From Flavobacterium sp. ov086 (GTDB taxonomy: Bacteria > Bacteroidota > Bacteroidia > Flavobacteriales > Flavobacteriaceae), in NCBI RefSeq assembly GCF_900187965.1, contig NZ_FZNL01000032.1, positions 1 through 47,933 of the forward strand: DNA of 47,933 bases. The letters run 5' to 3'. The notes under the pieces were generated by a model, which was given only the letters and a program-made list of their open reading frames with translations, was not told the origin of the DNA and made no database searches. Each line of letters starts with the position of its first letter. Positions within the stretch are counted from its first letter, which is position 1. This document shows positions 1 to 8,056 of the stretch, piece by piece. Made by a program: the position numbers and the translations under genes.

Positions 1-516
1 CGAATGTAGTTTCTCATCAATCAGATACCTGTAATTTTTAAGTCTGTCCGTAAATATCTTTTTAGCTTCGGATAGTTTTAAAGTATCCAGAACTCGGCTT
101 AGAGTTTTGTTGGTTCGTTTGCCAACATTAAAACTCACAACTGTTTTAGAATTCTTGTCCAATGCATAAACCAGCCAGATAAAATTTCGCTTATGGCTAA
201 TATAAGTACACATTTCATCAACTTCATAAGTTTTACCTTTGCTTGTAATAGGTTGATTAATTTTTCCGGCAATTAACAAAATTCTTTTCAACAATGTTGT
301 CGTTGAAATTTTTAATAATCGTGCAGTACTTCTTATCCCTAAACCTTCTTTGGTGAACAAAATTATATTTTGATTGATATTACTTTTGTATGCATTATAA
401 CCATAGTCAGACTGTTGTCGCTTTTGACACACACAGCATTTATATCTTTGGTTTCCGTTGGATTGAAATCCATTCTTTATGCATTTACCATTGCAAAAAC
501 TACATTTTATTTTCAT
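1..516 (-). CDS. IS1-family transposase, C-terminus cut by window edge
   Basis: 172 codons are visible, from an ATG at 516 to the window edge. The N-terminus has a zinc-binding pattern, Cys5-x2-Cys8 and Cys27-x2-Cys30, like the InsA part of IS1. Residues about 97-120 (YEVDEM, then WLVYALD) match the start of the IS1 DDE domain, with Asp100 the likely first catalytic Asp; IFTD near residue 157 may be the second. Both parts lie in one frame, so no InsA/InsB frameshift is needed here, as in many Bacteroidota IS1 relatives. The right IS end should lie just beyond the start codon, about 517-550, but its terminal repeat cannot be defined without the other end. Family assignment is by motif. Confidence 0.85.
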   Translation of the reverse strand, partial: MKIKCSFCNGKCIKNGFQSNGNQRYKCCVCQKRQQSDYGYNAYKSNINQNIILFTKEGLGIRSTARLLKISTTTLLKRILLIAGKINQPITSKGKTYEVDEMCTYISHKRNFIWLVYALDKNSKTVVSFNVGKRTNKTLSRVLDTLKLSEAKKIFTDRLKNYRYLIDEKLHS

Positions 517-582
517 GACCTAATTTGATACACTAAGGTACAACAAAAGCATTTTAAGACTTTTTAAAATATTAAAAACAGA

Positions 583-606
583 AGAGACGACCTGATGGTC
601 GTCTCT
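583..606 (-). terminator. Terminator hairpin after the double-AraC gene
   Basis: A perfect 10-bp stem (AGAGACGACC with GGTCGTCTCT) encloses a 4-nt loop. On the minus strand it is followed by a T-rich run and lies about 70 nt past the stop of the gene at 675-1457. On the plus strand it is followed by TTTT, so it may act in both directions. Confidence 0.75.
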
Positions 607-674
607 TTTACTATTCAAAAATTACAAATCTGTATTCTCTTTCAGGTAGTTAAATTGCTAATATGTAAAAACAC

Positions 675-1457
675 CTAATCTAATACACTACCCTCTTTTT
701 GTCCCTTCACATACTCATATGGAGTCATACCTATATGTTTTAAAAATGCTCTATAACATGTAGTACGAGATCTAAATCCAGAAGCTTTACCCATCTCATC
801 AATTGTAAAGCCTTTCCACTCAGGCTCCGTTATTTTTTCCTTAAAATATTCGATTCTTTTCAAGTTTATATAATCATTAAAGCGACTGTTAATTCCTGAA
901 TTAATCAAATAAGAAAGAGTAGAGAGTTGAATGCCCGTTTCCTCTGCAAGATTTGGTAAGGTAAAATCATTTTTTAAAAAGAGTTTTTTTGAAGTTATAG
1001 TACTCTCTAGTTTTTCCAAATATCTATAATAAATTGTACTGGGAACGTTTAAAAAAAATATTTCTGAAGTTTTTTGATGATTAAATGCTATCTTCTTAGA
1101 TTCTAAATATTTTAATGGGGTTATTCCAACATGTTTTAAAAATGCTCTATAACAGGTCGTTCTTGACTTAAAACCTGAAGCCAAAATCATTTTTTCAAGT
1201 GTTAAATCATTCCATTGAGTACAATTAATTTTTTCTTTGAAATATTCAATTCTCATCAAATTTATATAATCTTTGAAATGAAGTTTAATTTCCGAATTAA
1301 TTAAATACGAAATAATATGAAGTGGGATATCACTTTCCGAGGCAAGTTCAGGGAGAGAAAAATCTTTTTTTAGAAATAATTTTTTAGAAGCTAAAATCCC
1401 TTCAAATTTTGCTAAATAAAATTGCCTTTCTTTTAATGTTAACTTTTCATATCCCAT
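675..1457 (-). CDS. Regulator with two tandem AraC-type DNA-binding units
   Basis: The 260-residue protein is an internal duplication. Residues about 14-125 and 144-255 align along their length, with near-identical cores such as LKRIEYFKEKI/LMRIEYFKEKI and SRTTCYRAFLKH. Each unit carries both helix-turn-helix motifs of the AraC family: a first one around LPELASES and LPNLAEET, and a second around ASGFKSRTTCYRAF and ASGFRSRTTCYRAF. No cupin, TPR, membrane or receiver domain is present, so the protein consists only of DNA-binding modules, perhaps able to contact two sites as a monomer. The gene is very AT-rich and sits beside an IS1 copy, which suggests mobility. TATATTTG, a -7-like element, lies at 1480-1487 on the minus strand, 23 nt before the ATG. 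Target genes are unknown. Confidence 0.8.
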   Translation of the reverse strand: MGYEKLTLKERQFYLAKFEGILASKKLFLKKDFSLPELASESDIPLHIISYLINSEIKLHFKDYINLMRIEYFKEKINCTQWNDLTLEKMILASGFKSRTTCYRAFLKHVGITPLKYLESKKIAFNHQKTSEIFFLNVPSTIYYRYLEKLESTITSKKLFLKNDFTLPNLAEETGIQLSTLSYLINSGINSRFNDYINLKRIEYFKEKITEPEWKGFTIDEMGKASGFRSRTTCYRAFLKHIGMTPYEYVKGQKEGSVLD

Positions 1458-1813
1458 ATTTTTTTAATCTAATATTTAGCAAATATATAATCAGCTGAGA
1501 AATATAATCTTAAATACTTATTAAAAATAATAAAAATAAGTGCGATAAACAAGTGTCCTGATTACTAACTATTCTTCCAGGATTAAGCAAAAAAATTAGA
1601 TAATCTAAAACAGGAAAAAATCTATTTTTTTACTCCTTGTATTTAATTAAATAAATTAATAATCAAAAGTGATTAACGAGGTAAACTTAATTCAAATCTT
1701 CCAAATTTAAAGTTATTTAGCGTACTAAACTAATACAAATAGAGTGATATGAATGTAGTGATTTAAAAAAACTACAAATAGTAAATGTAATATTCTATGC
1801 TATTAATTTAGAC
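1458..1813. other. Intergenic region without a recognised gene
   Basis: About 355 AT-rich bases separate the double-AraC gene from the end of hemH. Apart from the -7-like TATATTTG at 1480-1487 (minus strand) I see no gene, tRNA, strong hairpin or repeat shared with the rest of the window. Confidence 0.5.
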
Positions 1814-2827
1814 TTATTTAGCCCAATCATTAATCCAATTACTCACTGTGTGACTCCATTTATCATCATCATTCAAACACGGAACCGCTAAGAATTCCTC
1901 ACCTCCTTGTGCTTCAAAATCTTCTTTGGCACGCATGGCGATTTCTTCCAGAGTTTCTAAACAATCCGATACGAAAGCTGGTGTTACAACTGCTAATTTC
2001 TTAATTCCTTTTGCTGGCATTTTATCAATTTCAACATCAGTATAAGGCTCTAGCCATTTATCCCCCGTTAAACGCGATTGAAAAGTCAAACTGTATTTAT
2101 CAGCAGGCAGTCCTAGTAGTTTTACAACTTGTCTTGTAGTTTCATAACATTGATGACGATAACAGAAATCGTGTGCCGCCGAAGGCGTGTTACAACAAGA
2201 ACCATCAATTTTACAATGTGATTTGGTTACATCTGTTTTTCGAATATGACGCTCCGGAATTCCGTGATACGAGAATAATAAATGATCGTAATCAAAACCA
2301 ACTAAGTGTTTCTGAATCGAATCGGCTAAATTCTTGATGTAATCTGGTTTGTTGTAAAACGCAGGAACATCAGTAAAGGTCATGTGTGGGAATTTCTTCT
2401 TGCGGATTTCTTCCACTTTAACTAAAATGGTTAAAGTCGAAGCCATTGCATATTGCGGATAAAGTGGGAAAAGCATCACTTCGGTAACTCCTTTATCGTG
2501 CAATTCTTGCAGTCCTTTTTCGATAGTCATAGTTCCGTAACGCATTGCCAAAGAAACCGGAACATTTACCAAAGGCTGTACTTTTTTCTGCATTCTTTCA
2601 GACAGCACCACTAACGGAGAACCTTCATCCCACCAGATTTTAGCATAGGCATGTGCTGATTCTTCCGGTCTTTTTCTTAGGATAATACCACGAACTAAAA
2701 AAGCTCTCAACAAATACGGAACATCGATCACGTATTTATCCATTAAAAATTCGTCTAAATACGGTTTTACATCTTTTGGTGTTGGACTTTCCGGTGATCC
2801 TAAATTTACTAATAATACTCCTTTCAT
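1814..2827 (-). CDS. hemH: Ferrochelatase
   Basis: HemH inserts ferrous iron into the porphyrin to make haem. The 337-residue length fits bacterial ferrochelatases. The N-terminal VLLVNLGSP is typical, the metal-inserting His188 lies in SYHGIPERH, and SDCLETLEEI holds the family's active-site Glu291. A cysteine-rich stretch (Cys205, 211, 212, 222, 227) lies after the catalytic histidine; some ferrochelatases bind a [2Fe-2S] cluster through cysteines, but this cannot be decided here. The gene lies 68 nt behind the AraC gene on the same strand and could be the last gene of a minus-strand operon with the cytochrome c and YceI genes. That links haem supply to the envelope proteins next door. Confidence 0.95.
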   Translation of the reverse strand: MKGVLLVNLGSPESPTPKDVKPYLDEFLMDKYVIDVPYLLRAFLVRGIILRKRPEESAHAYAKIWWDEGSPLVVLSERMQKKVQPLVNVPVSLAMRYGTMTIEKGLQELHDKGVTEVMLFPLYPQYAMASTLTILVKVEEIRKKKFPHMTFTDVPAFYNKPDYIKNLADSIQKHLVGFDYDHLLFSYHGIPERHIRKTDVTKSHCKIDGSCCNTPSAAHDFCYRHQCYETTRQVVKLLGLPADKYSLTFQSRLTGDKWLEPYTDVEIDKMPAKGIKKLAVVTPAFVSDCLETLEEIAMRAKEDFEAQGGEEFLAVPCLNDDDKWSHTVSNWINDWAK

Positions 2828-2895
2828 TATTTTTCTTTAAGTTTTAAGCACTGGGCTTTAAGCATTTTGCTTTAATCTATAATAACCGATGTTTT

Positions 2896-3762
2896 TTAAA
2901 AATTCGTATTAATCGACATCAGATATTTTTTCGGAGTTGTGGCAAATTTTTTCTTGAATCCCGCAATGAAGTGGCTTCCGGTACTGTAACCTATCTTCAA
3001 GCCCACTTCATTTACGTTATAAGAGCCACTATCCAGTAGCTTTCTGGCGAAATCCATTTTATAATCAAATAGAAAGCCATATACAGTATCGCCATAAATT
3101 TGTTTGAAACCCATTTTTAGTTTCTTCAAATTCAGGCCAATTTCATCAGCCAATTCCTGTAAACCAGGTGGTTCAGCCATATTCTCAATAATGATTTCTT
3201 TTGCTTTTCTTATTTTTAAAACATTATCGCCATCAATCAAAAATGGACATTGTTCTGCATTTGGATCTTCGTTTCGGTTAAAATACAGACTTAGCAATTC
3301 ATATCCTTTTCCTTTATAATAAAGTTTTTTTATAGAGGGATGAAGGTTATAATGAAAAAGCTGACTTAAAACAATTGCCATTGACGGACTGATATTTGCT
3401 TTTTTGTAATAATTTTTAACTTTATTCTCAGGACTTAAAAAAGTAATTAAACTTGTGTCAACAGAAAACAGCGCATGAAATTTGTTAATCGAAACAATAA
3501 CAGAAATGACCCACGAATTTGGAGAAAGCTCTAAATGAACTGGCAAATCCCATTGTGCATTGTACAACAGCAATGATTTTTCTTCATTCAATTCCAAATC
3601 ATAATTAACATCATTGGACGAAAATTTGGCATTACCCTTCAGTACGAAATGAAACTGTATTAGAGCACTGTTTAATTGACAGCGCGTAAAAAAAGGTTCT
3701 GAACTGTCATTCTGAAAACAGACAATAGTAAAGTCCTCTTCAACTTTTATTTCTTCTTTCAT
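2896..3762 (-). CDS. AraC-family transcriptional regulator
   Basis: This 288-residue protein has an N-terminal half of unclear fold (about 1-180, perhaps a small-ligand-binding domain as in PchR-type regulators). The C-terminal AraC helix-turn-helix region is at about 185-285: LQELADEIGLNLKKLKMGFK is the first HTH and NEVGLKIGYSTGSHFIAGFKKKF the second, ending in the typical TTPKKYL. It lies 10 nt after the upstream YceI gene and 68 nt before hemH. The placement suggests it senses iron, haem or a related signal and controls the genes around it, but this rests on position only. The ligand is unknown. Confidence 0.85.
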   Translation of the reverse strand: MKEEIKVEEDFTIVCFQNDSSEPFFTRCQLNSALIQFHFVLKGNAKFSSNDVNYDLELNEEKSLLLYNAQWDLPVHLELSPNSWVISVIVSINKFHALFSVDTSLITFLSPENKVKNYYKKANISPSMAIVLSQLFHYNLHPSIKKLYYKGKGYELLSLYFNRNEDPNAEQCPFLIDGDNVLKIRKAKEIIIENMAEPPGLQELADEIGLNLKKLKMGFKQIYGDTVYGFLFDYKMDFARKLLDSGSYNVNEVGLKIGYSTGSHFIAGFKKKFATTPKKYLMSINTNF

Positions 3763-3772
3763 CTTAGATCTT

Positions 3773-4312
3773 TTATTTTAAAACTGCATCGATTAAGATG
3801 TTAACCTTATTGGATAGCTTACCTTTAACCAGACTTGGAATTTCTATATTAAAATCACTGGCTATTACGGTAAAATTTGATAGAATACTAATTCCTGATA
3901 TTGACTTGCTTACCTTTGCCTGGATGTTTATGTCTTTCAATTTTCCGTGAAGTTCTAATTTACCTTTTATGATAAAATCTTTAGGATTTGCGCTAAGGTT
4001 ATCCAGGTCAAAGGCCTCTATTTTTCCTTTGAATGTTGCTTTTGGATACTGATCGCTCTCCATATAATTTTCATTAAAATGTTCTTCCATTAAGGCTACT
4101 TTAAAGCGAAATCCTTTCATTAGGGCTAAAGCTGCAATTTCCCCTGTTTTAGGATTTAAGACAAAAGTGACGTTAGTATTCATTGCCTTTACTTCTTCAA
4201 AAGAAGCTACAGATGCTTCAAAAGTTATTTTACCTGCTTTACTGATCATTTTTTCTTGCGCGAGACCAATAGCGCAAACATAAAGCATTGCAAAGAGTAT
4301 ATTTTTTTTCAT
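3773..4312 (-). CDS. Secreted YceI-family protein (copy 2)
   Basis: The 179-residue protein begins with a signal peptide (MKKNILFAMLYVCAIGLAQ) and then one YceI-like lipocalin-type barrel. It shares most of its length with the neighbouring protein at 4360-4899, including TNVTFVLNPKTGEIAALALMKGF and HFNENYMESDQYPKATFKGKIE. YceI proteins bind long polyisoprenoid chains such as quinones in a barrel, in the periplasm. A tandem duplication is clear; this is the downstream copy. It precedes the AraC gene by 10 nt. A role in carrying a quinone-like lipid for the cytochrome encoded just upstream is inference. Confidence 0.85.
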   Translation of the reverse strand: MKKNILFAMLYVCAIGLAQEKMISKAGKITFEASVASFEEVKAMNTNVTFVLNPKTGEIAALALMKGFRFKVALMEEHFNENYMESDQYPKATFKGKIEAFDLDNLSANPKDFIIKGKLELHGKLKDINIQAKVSKSISGISILSNFTVIASDFNIEIPSLVKGKLSNKVNILIDAVLK

Positions 4313-4359
4313 GGTTTTCTTTTATATTATGTTAGTTTAAAAATCTTTTTTGGTTTTCC

Positions 4360-4899
4360 TTATTTTAAAACAGCAATAATTTGAACTTTTACTCTATCAT
4401 CAAGTTTATACTTGATAAGCGATGGAATTGGAATGCCAAAATCACTAGCATTAACAGCAAAATCTGAAATAATGGTAATTCGGGAACCTGTCCTTGTGAT
4501 TTTTGCACTGGCATTTATATCTCTTGATTTCCCATGAAGTTCTAAATTTCCTTTTATTAGGTAATCTTTATAATCTTCAGTTAAATTATTCAAATCAAAC
4601 TTTTCTATTTTTCCTCTAAAAATAGCTTTTGGATATTTATCGGTCTCCATGTAATTTTCATTGAAATGTTCTACCATCAAAGGCATTTCAAACTGAAATC
4701 CTTTTATCAGGGCTAAGGATGCAATTTCACCTGTTGACGGATTTAAAACAAAAGTTACATTGGTATTGGTTCCTAAAACCGGCTGAAAAGACGGGACCGA
4801 AGCTTCAAAAGTGATTGTTGATGATTTAGTTAATATTTTTTCCTGCGAAAAAACAAGGAACGAAGCCAATAGCATTGGCATTACTATGATTTTTTTCAT
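4360..4899 (-). CDS. Secreted YceI-family protein (copy 1)
   Basis: This 179-residue secreted protein has a signal peptide ending near SFLVFSQ and a YceI barrel. It has the same length as its paralogue and aligns without obvious gaps; the two differ most in the N-terminal strand and in the C-terminal third. It lies 15 nt after the cytochrome c gene, so the two are surely co-transcribed. YceI barrels hold isoprenoid lipids, so a link to a membrane electron carrier is possible. The pair may bind different ligands, since duplicate copies rarely persist unchanged. Confidence 0.85.
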   Translation of the reverse strand: MKKIIVMPMLLASFLVFSQEKILTKSSTITFEASVPSFQPVLGTNTNVTFVLNPSTGEIASLALIKGFQFEMPLMVEHFNENYMETDKYPKAIFRGKIEKFDLNNLTEDYKDYLIKGNLELHGKSRDINASAKITRTGSRITIISDFAVNASDFGIPIPSLIKYKLDDRVKVQIIAVLK

Positions 4900-4914
4900 G
4901 TTTTTTACTATGGA

Positions 4915-5283
4915 TTATTGCTCTAATAATCCATCTTGTTCCCATTTTTTAATAACATCAATTGTGGTTTGAGGCAATCTTGGCCCTCCCTGTGGCATTA
5001 ATGAACTATTTCCATTTTCTAAAGAAATCCGGTTGAGCAGCCCGCGATTTAAGACCGCATTTTTAACCTGGTCATAAGTAACCAGGGACATAGGTGCCCC
5101 ATTTTTGGGAACAGCTGCATGGCAGACAACACAATTATTATCAATGATGGATTTCACATTCTGATTGTATGTGGCAACGCCGGTAATTGGTGGAGTGTCA
5201 ATTAAAGTACTGGGATTATCATCTGTACAACTTACTAGTAGTAAAGCAAATGATGGAATAAGCAAACGAGTTTTTAAATTCAT
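4915..5283 (-). CDS. Cytochrome c lipoprotein
   Basis: The 122-residue protein has a lipobox (LLVSC, Cys19) and so is anchored in a membrane. A single c-type haem site CVVCH lies at 51-55. SLMPQGG near residue 95 offers Met96 as the distal haem ligand. The core resembles the short cytochrome c domains found in Bacteroidota envelope lipoproteins. It is the first gene of the minus-strand group (cytochrome, YceI, YceI, AraC, hemH) and therefore a direct consumer of the haem that HemH makes. Its redox partner is not known; the globin-like and OB-fold proteins encoded divergently are candidates. Confidence 0.85.
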   Translation of the reverse strand: MNLKTRLLIPSFALLLVSCTDDNPSTLIDTPPITGVATYNQNVKSIIDNNCVVCHAAVPKNGAPMSLVTYDQVKNAVLNRGLLNRISLENGNSSLMPQGGPRLPQTTIDVIKKWEQDGLLEQ

Positions 5284-5448
5284 GGGATTGGTTTTTAGTT
5301 TTAGAAAGGCTAATGATTTTAATATTTAAAGCATTTTGAAATCATATACGGTGAAATGGATCATACAGATTTAATAACAGTCATATTTGATCATTTAAAT
5401 CCAATAGGTATTTTTTAACGTAGATAATCCAAATACTAAAAACCAGCC
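5284..5448. promoter_or_regulatory. Divergent promoter region of the haem-linked island
   Basis: These 165 bases separate the starts of the cytochrome c gene (minus) and the OB-fold gene (plus), so promoters for both groups must lie here. CATATTTG at about 5379-5386 comes within one base of the TAnnTTTG consensus. No clear operator could be picked out by eye; the AraC protein encoded at 2896-3762 is the likely regulator by position. Confidence 0.4.
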
Positions 5449-5847
5449 ATGAGAAAAAAAATACTTATTATTATTCCTCTCTTCCTGATAACCGGGATCT
5501 CAATTTACCTCTACAGTTACAAAGGTCATAGGAATATCGAATCAGAAACTGCAGATTATACTGTAACGGTTAAAGGACTCGAAAAAGAATTTACTTTCAA
5601 TGACAGCCTTGCTACTGTCAAATACCAGGACAAAACAATTGAAGTAACTGCAATTGTAACAGCTGTTGAACCCGCGAGTAAGGGAATCGTTATTGACGAA
5701 AAGATATTTGCAACCTTCAAAGACAGTTTGCCCAAAGACATTGCAATTGGCAGAATGCTAAAAATTAAAGGACGGTTTTTAGGATATGATGAGCTCTTAC
5801 AAGAATTTAAAATAGATCAATCCTCCCTTATACACCAAAACAAATAA
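5449..5847 (+). CDS. Membrane-anchored OB-fold protein (tRNA_anti-like)
   Basis: The 132-residue protein has one N-terminal membrane segment (about 4-24) and a soluble domain of about 100 residues. The pattern matches the tRNA_anti-like OB-fold domain common in Bacteroidota: TVTVKGLEKEFTFND, then YQDKTIEVTAIVTAVE, and near the end MLKIKGRFLGYDELLQEFKIDQSSL. In this domain class the OB fold need not bind nucleic acid. It is the first gene of the plus-strand group and lies 17 nt before the barrel gene. Its function is unknown; it may be a periplasmic accessory of the barrel. Confidence 0.7.
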   Translation: MRKKILIIIPLFLITGISIYLYSYKGHRNIESETADYTVTVKGLEKEFTFNDSLATVKYQDKTIEVTAIVTAVEPASKGIVIDEKIFATFKDSLPKDIAIGRMLKIKGRFLGYDELLQEFKIDQSSLIHQNK

Positions 5848-5864
5848 CAATTAAAATTAACCAC

Positions 5865-6704
5865 ATGAAAAAGCTCTTTCTATTATTGTTTTTATTTCCA
5901 TTACTAACCTATTCGCAAGACGACCTATTATCCGGAGTTGAAGCGCCAATCACAAAAGAAAAGGTGGCATCTGCATTTAAAGCCCTGAAGATTGTCAATC
6001 TCGAATCGACAAAACTGGCGGCAAAAGGAGATTTGTATTTTGTTGTAGCACACCGATTTGGTTCTATAAAAGACGGCTTTGAGGGATTCTATGGACTGGA
6101 TAACGCCAACACACAAATAAAATTTATATACGGATTGACCCCGGGGATTAATATAAGTGCCGCCAGAAGTGAATTTGCTTATGACTTTGCAACAAAATAT
6201 ATGTTATTGCCGCAAATAAAAGGCGGATTTCCGGTGACTATTGCAGGGTTTAATAGTTTGTCTATCAACAACACGCTAAAGGAAAGTCTATATCCTAAAC
6301 TTGAATTTAAAAATAGGCTCACCTATGTAGCCCAGCTTTTAATTTCCAGAAAATTCTCTGAAAAATTATCTTTAGAAATAGTTCCATCATTTTTCCATGA
6401 AAATTTTGTGCTCGACCCCGAACAGAGCAATTCACAATATGCCATTGGCTTTGGTGGTAGATACAAGTTTGCAAAACGCTGGTCATTGAATATGGATTAT
6501 GCGGCACACTTAAACAGGGCGTCAAATTCTATTTATAAAAATCCATTATCCATTGGTTTTGACCTGGAAACCGGCGGACACGTTTTTCAAATGCATTTTA
6601 CCAGTTCTCAAGCCATTGATGAAGCCGGATATCTTGGAAGAACTACGGGAGACTGGACCAAGGGCGATATTTTCTTTGGGTTTAATTTGGCGAGAGTTTT
6701 CTAA
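5865..6704 (+). CDS. DUF5777-like outer-membrane beta-barrel protein
   Basis: The 279-residue protein begins with a signal peptide (cleavage after TYSQ). The rest alternates hydrophobic and polar residues as in an outer-membrane barrel and ends in FGFNLARVF, with the terminal Phe typical of barrels recognised by BamA. GDLYFVVAHRFGSIKDGFEGFYGLDNANTQ and ITPGINIS-like strands match the DUF5777 barrel family of Bacteroidota. Its partners in this unit are a cytochrome and two lipid-binding YceI proteins encoded across the divergent promoter. Substrate unknown; transport or anchoring of the envelope redox proteins is a guess. Confidence 0.75.
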   Translation: MKKLFLLLFLFPLLTYSQDDLLSGVEAPITKEKVASAFKALKIVNLESTKLAAKGDLYFVVAHRFGSIKDGFEGFYGLDNANTQIKFIYGLTPGINISAARSEFAYDFATKYMLLPQIKGGFPVTIAGFNSLSINNTLKESLYPKLEFKNRLTYVAQLLISRKFSEKLSLEIVPSFFHENFVLDPEQSNSQYAIGFGGRYKFAKRWSLNMDYAAHLNRASNSIYKNPLSIGFDLETGGHVFQMHFTSSQAIDEAGYLGRTTGDWTKGDIFFGFNLARVF

Positions 6705-6837
6705 AATACTCTGTAATTCAGCGTGTTGTTATTTAAAATAAATCTAAACTACTATTTTATCGATTTAAATAAAACCAAGCCAAAAAAGGGTTCGTATATG
6801 ATCTAGAAAACCTAAAATCATTTTAAAAATCAGCTTT

Positions 6838-7272
6838 ATGAAAATTAACAAATTTATTAAAAAAGGCCTTTGGACGGGATTGATCATTTTGGTACTATTT
6901 TTTGCCATTTTTCTATTCCACATTATTACCGCTAAGCCTGCTGTTTATGAAAGCCCAAATCTGCAGGTAAGCCGAATCGATTTTAAAACAAATATAGATT
7001 CGGTGCAAGCCAAACAAATATGTTCAGACTTGAGATCTATCAAGGGATTAACCTCTGATTCTATAATCGTAAAAAGAAATGTGGTTGTTTACTTTCATAA
7101 CAACAAGATCACGAACTCTAAAAAAGTATTTGACCAGTTGATAGCCATAGGACATTATGATGCTCAGCGTTATATTTTACCAGAAAATTTGGCTGACAAA
7201 GAAGTTTGTCCAGTGAATCAAAATAGTTTGAGCTACAGATTGTCTCAAAAACTAAACCGTTTTTTTAATTAA
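6838..7272 (+). CDS. Membrane protein with an HMA-like domain lacking the metal-binding cysteines
   Basis: The 144-residue protein has an N-terminal membrane segment (about 12-30) and a domain of about 70 residues whose order fits a heavy-metal-associated ferredoxin-like fold: SRIDFKTNIDSVQAKQICSDLRSI (strand, helix), then RNVVVYFHNN (strand) and KKVFDQLIAIGHYDAQRYIL (helix, strand). The usual CxxC loop is absent; only Cys at QIC and VCP remain. It could be a fold relative that carries no metal, or uses other ligands. It lies 17 nt before the globin-like gene and 133 nt after the barrel gene. Assignment is by pattern only. Confidence 0.5.
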   Translation: MKINKFIKKGLWTGLIILVLFFAIFLFHIITAKPAVYESPNLQVSRIDFKTNIDSVQAKQICSDLRSIKGLTSDSIIVKRNVVVYFHNNKITNSKKVFDQLIAIGHYDAQRYILPENLADKEVCPVNQNSLSYRLSQKLNRFFN

Positions 7273-7289
7273 CCTTTAATATTTTTATT

Positions 7290-7886
7290 ATGAAAATTTA
7301 TTCCAAAATTACACTTAGTGTATTACTCGCAGCTTCTGCAACCCTGGCTTCGTGCAGTAGTAATGATGATGACGCCCCGGTAACTCCTCCTGTAAAGGCA
7401 TCTATTTACGAAAGATTAGGGGGAACTAAAATGGTTTCAGATCCAGATAACGCTGGCCAAATGATTGAGCAGGGGCGTTTGAGTTTCCGCAAGGTGGTAA
7501 ATTCAACTATAGGATTAATTGTTGCCGATGTTCAGTCGAATGCAGCGGGGAATCTACAAGCGCATTTTGCCCCGGTATTAGCCGAAACAGGAACTACCCA
7601 GTCTACAAATATTGCTAAACTATCAGACAATCTGACTGATTTCTTTTCGTTTAACACTGGTGGTACAAATGCCGTAAATACCTATTCTGGTTTGAATATG
7701 GTAGCTGCGCACGATCCTGCGAAAAATCCTCGTATGGGGACAAAATCAAGTACTGCGGATTATACAAAATTTGAAGGATATGTAGGAGCAGCTGCAAATG
7801 CAAATGGTGTGGCTTCAAATACAGAGCTTTATACAGATATTGTTGCGGTCTTAGAATCACTTAGAACTCCAATAGTTCAAAAATAA
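7290..7886 (+). CDS. Secreted lipoprotein with a truncated-haemoglobin-like domain
   Basis: The 198-residue protein has a lipobox (TLASC, Cys21), an acidic linker rich in Asp and Pro, then IYERLGGTKMV near residue 38. IYERLGG is the hallmark start of group 1 truncated haemoglobins. A later segment, YSGLNMVAAHDPAKNPRMG, has an invariant-looking His that could be the proximal haem ligand, followed by a helix-rich end (LYTDIVAVLESLRTP). Globins of this group bind oxygen or nitric oxide and are usually cytoplasmic, so an exported, lipid-anchored form is unusual. It is the last gene before a strong terminator and hemA. Haem binding is inference from the motif. Confidence 0.65.
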   Translation: MKIYSKITLSVLLAASATLASCSSNDDDAPVTPPVKASIYERLGGTKMVSDPDNAGQMIEQGRLSFRKVVNSTIGLIVADVQSNAAGNLQAHFAPVLAETGTTQSTNIAKLSDNLTDFFSFNTGGTNAVNTYSGLNMVAAHDPAKNPRMGTKSSTADYTKFEGYVGAAANANGVASNTELYTDIVAVLESLRTPIVQK

Positions 7887-7894
7887 TTTCTCTT

Positions 7895-7923
7895 AAACGC
7901 TACCTGTTTTTCAGGTAGCGTTT
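7895..7923 (+). terminator. Terminator after the globin-like gene
   Basis: A perfect 12-bp stem (AAACGCTACCTG with CAGGTAGCGTTT) with a 5-T loop runs into a T-rich stretch, 9 nt after the stop codon. It ends the plus-strand group and separates it from hemA. Confidence 0.9.
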
Positions 7924-8056
7924 TATATTTAAATCCTGCTGGCAACTTATAATGCAATTATGTGTGAATCCATTATTCTTAAGGATTAAAGGAAGTTTCA
8001 GCGTGTTCTTTACAATAACCTATTAATAATTTTTTGAACTTTAAGAAAAGGATAAT

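Noticed and set aside
672..692. CACCTAATCTAATACACTACC at the end of the double-AraC gene resembles ACCTAATTTGATACACTAAGG just past the IS1 start.
   Set aside because: The similarity is AT-biased and one copy is coding sequence; the IS end cannot be defined because the other end lies outside the window.
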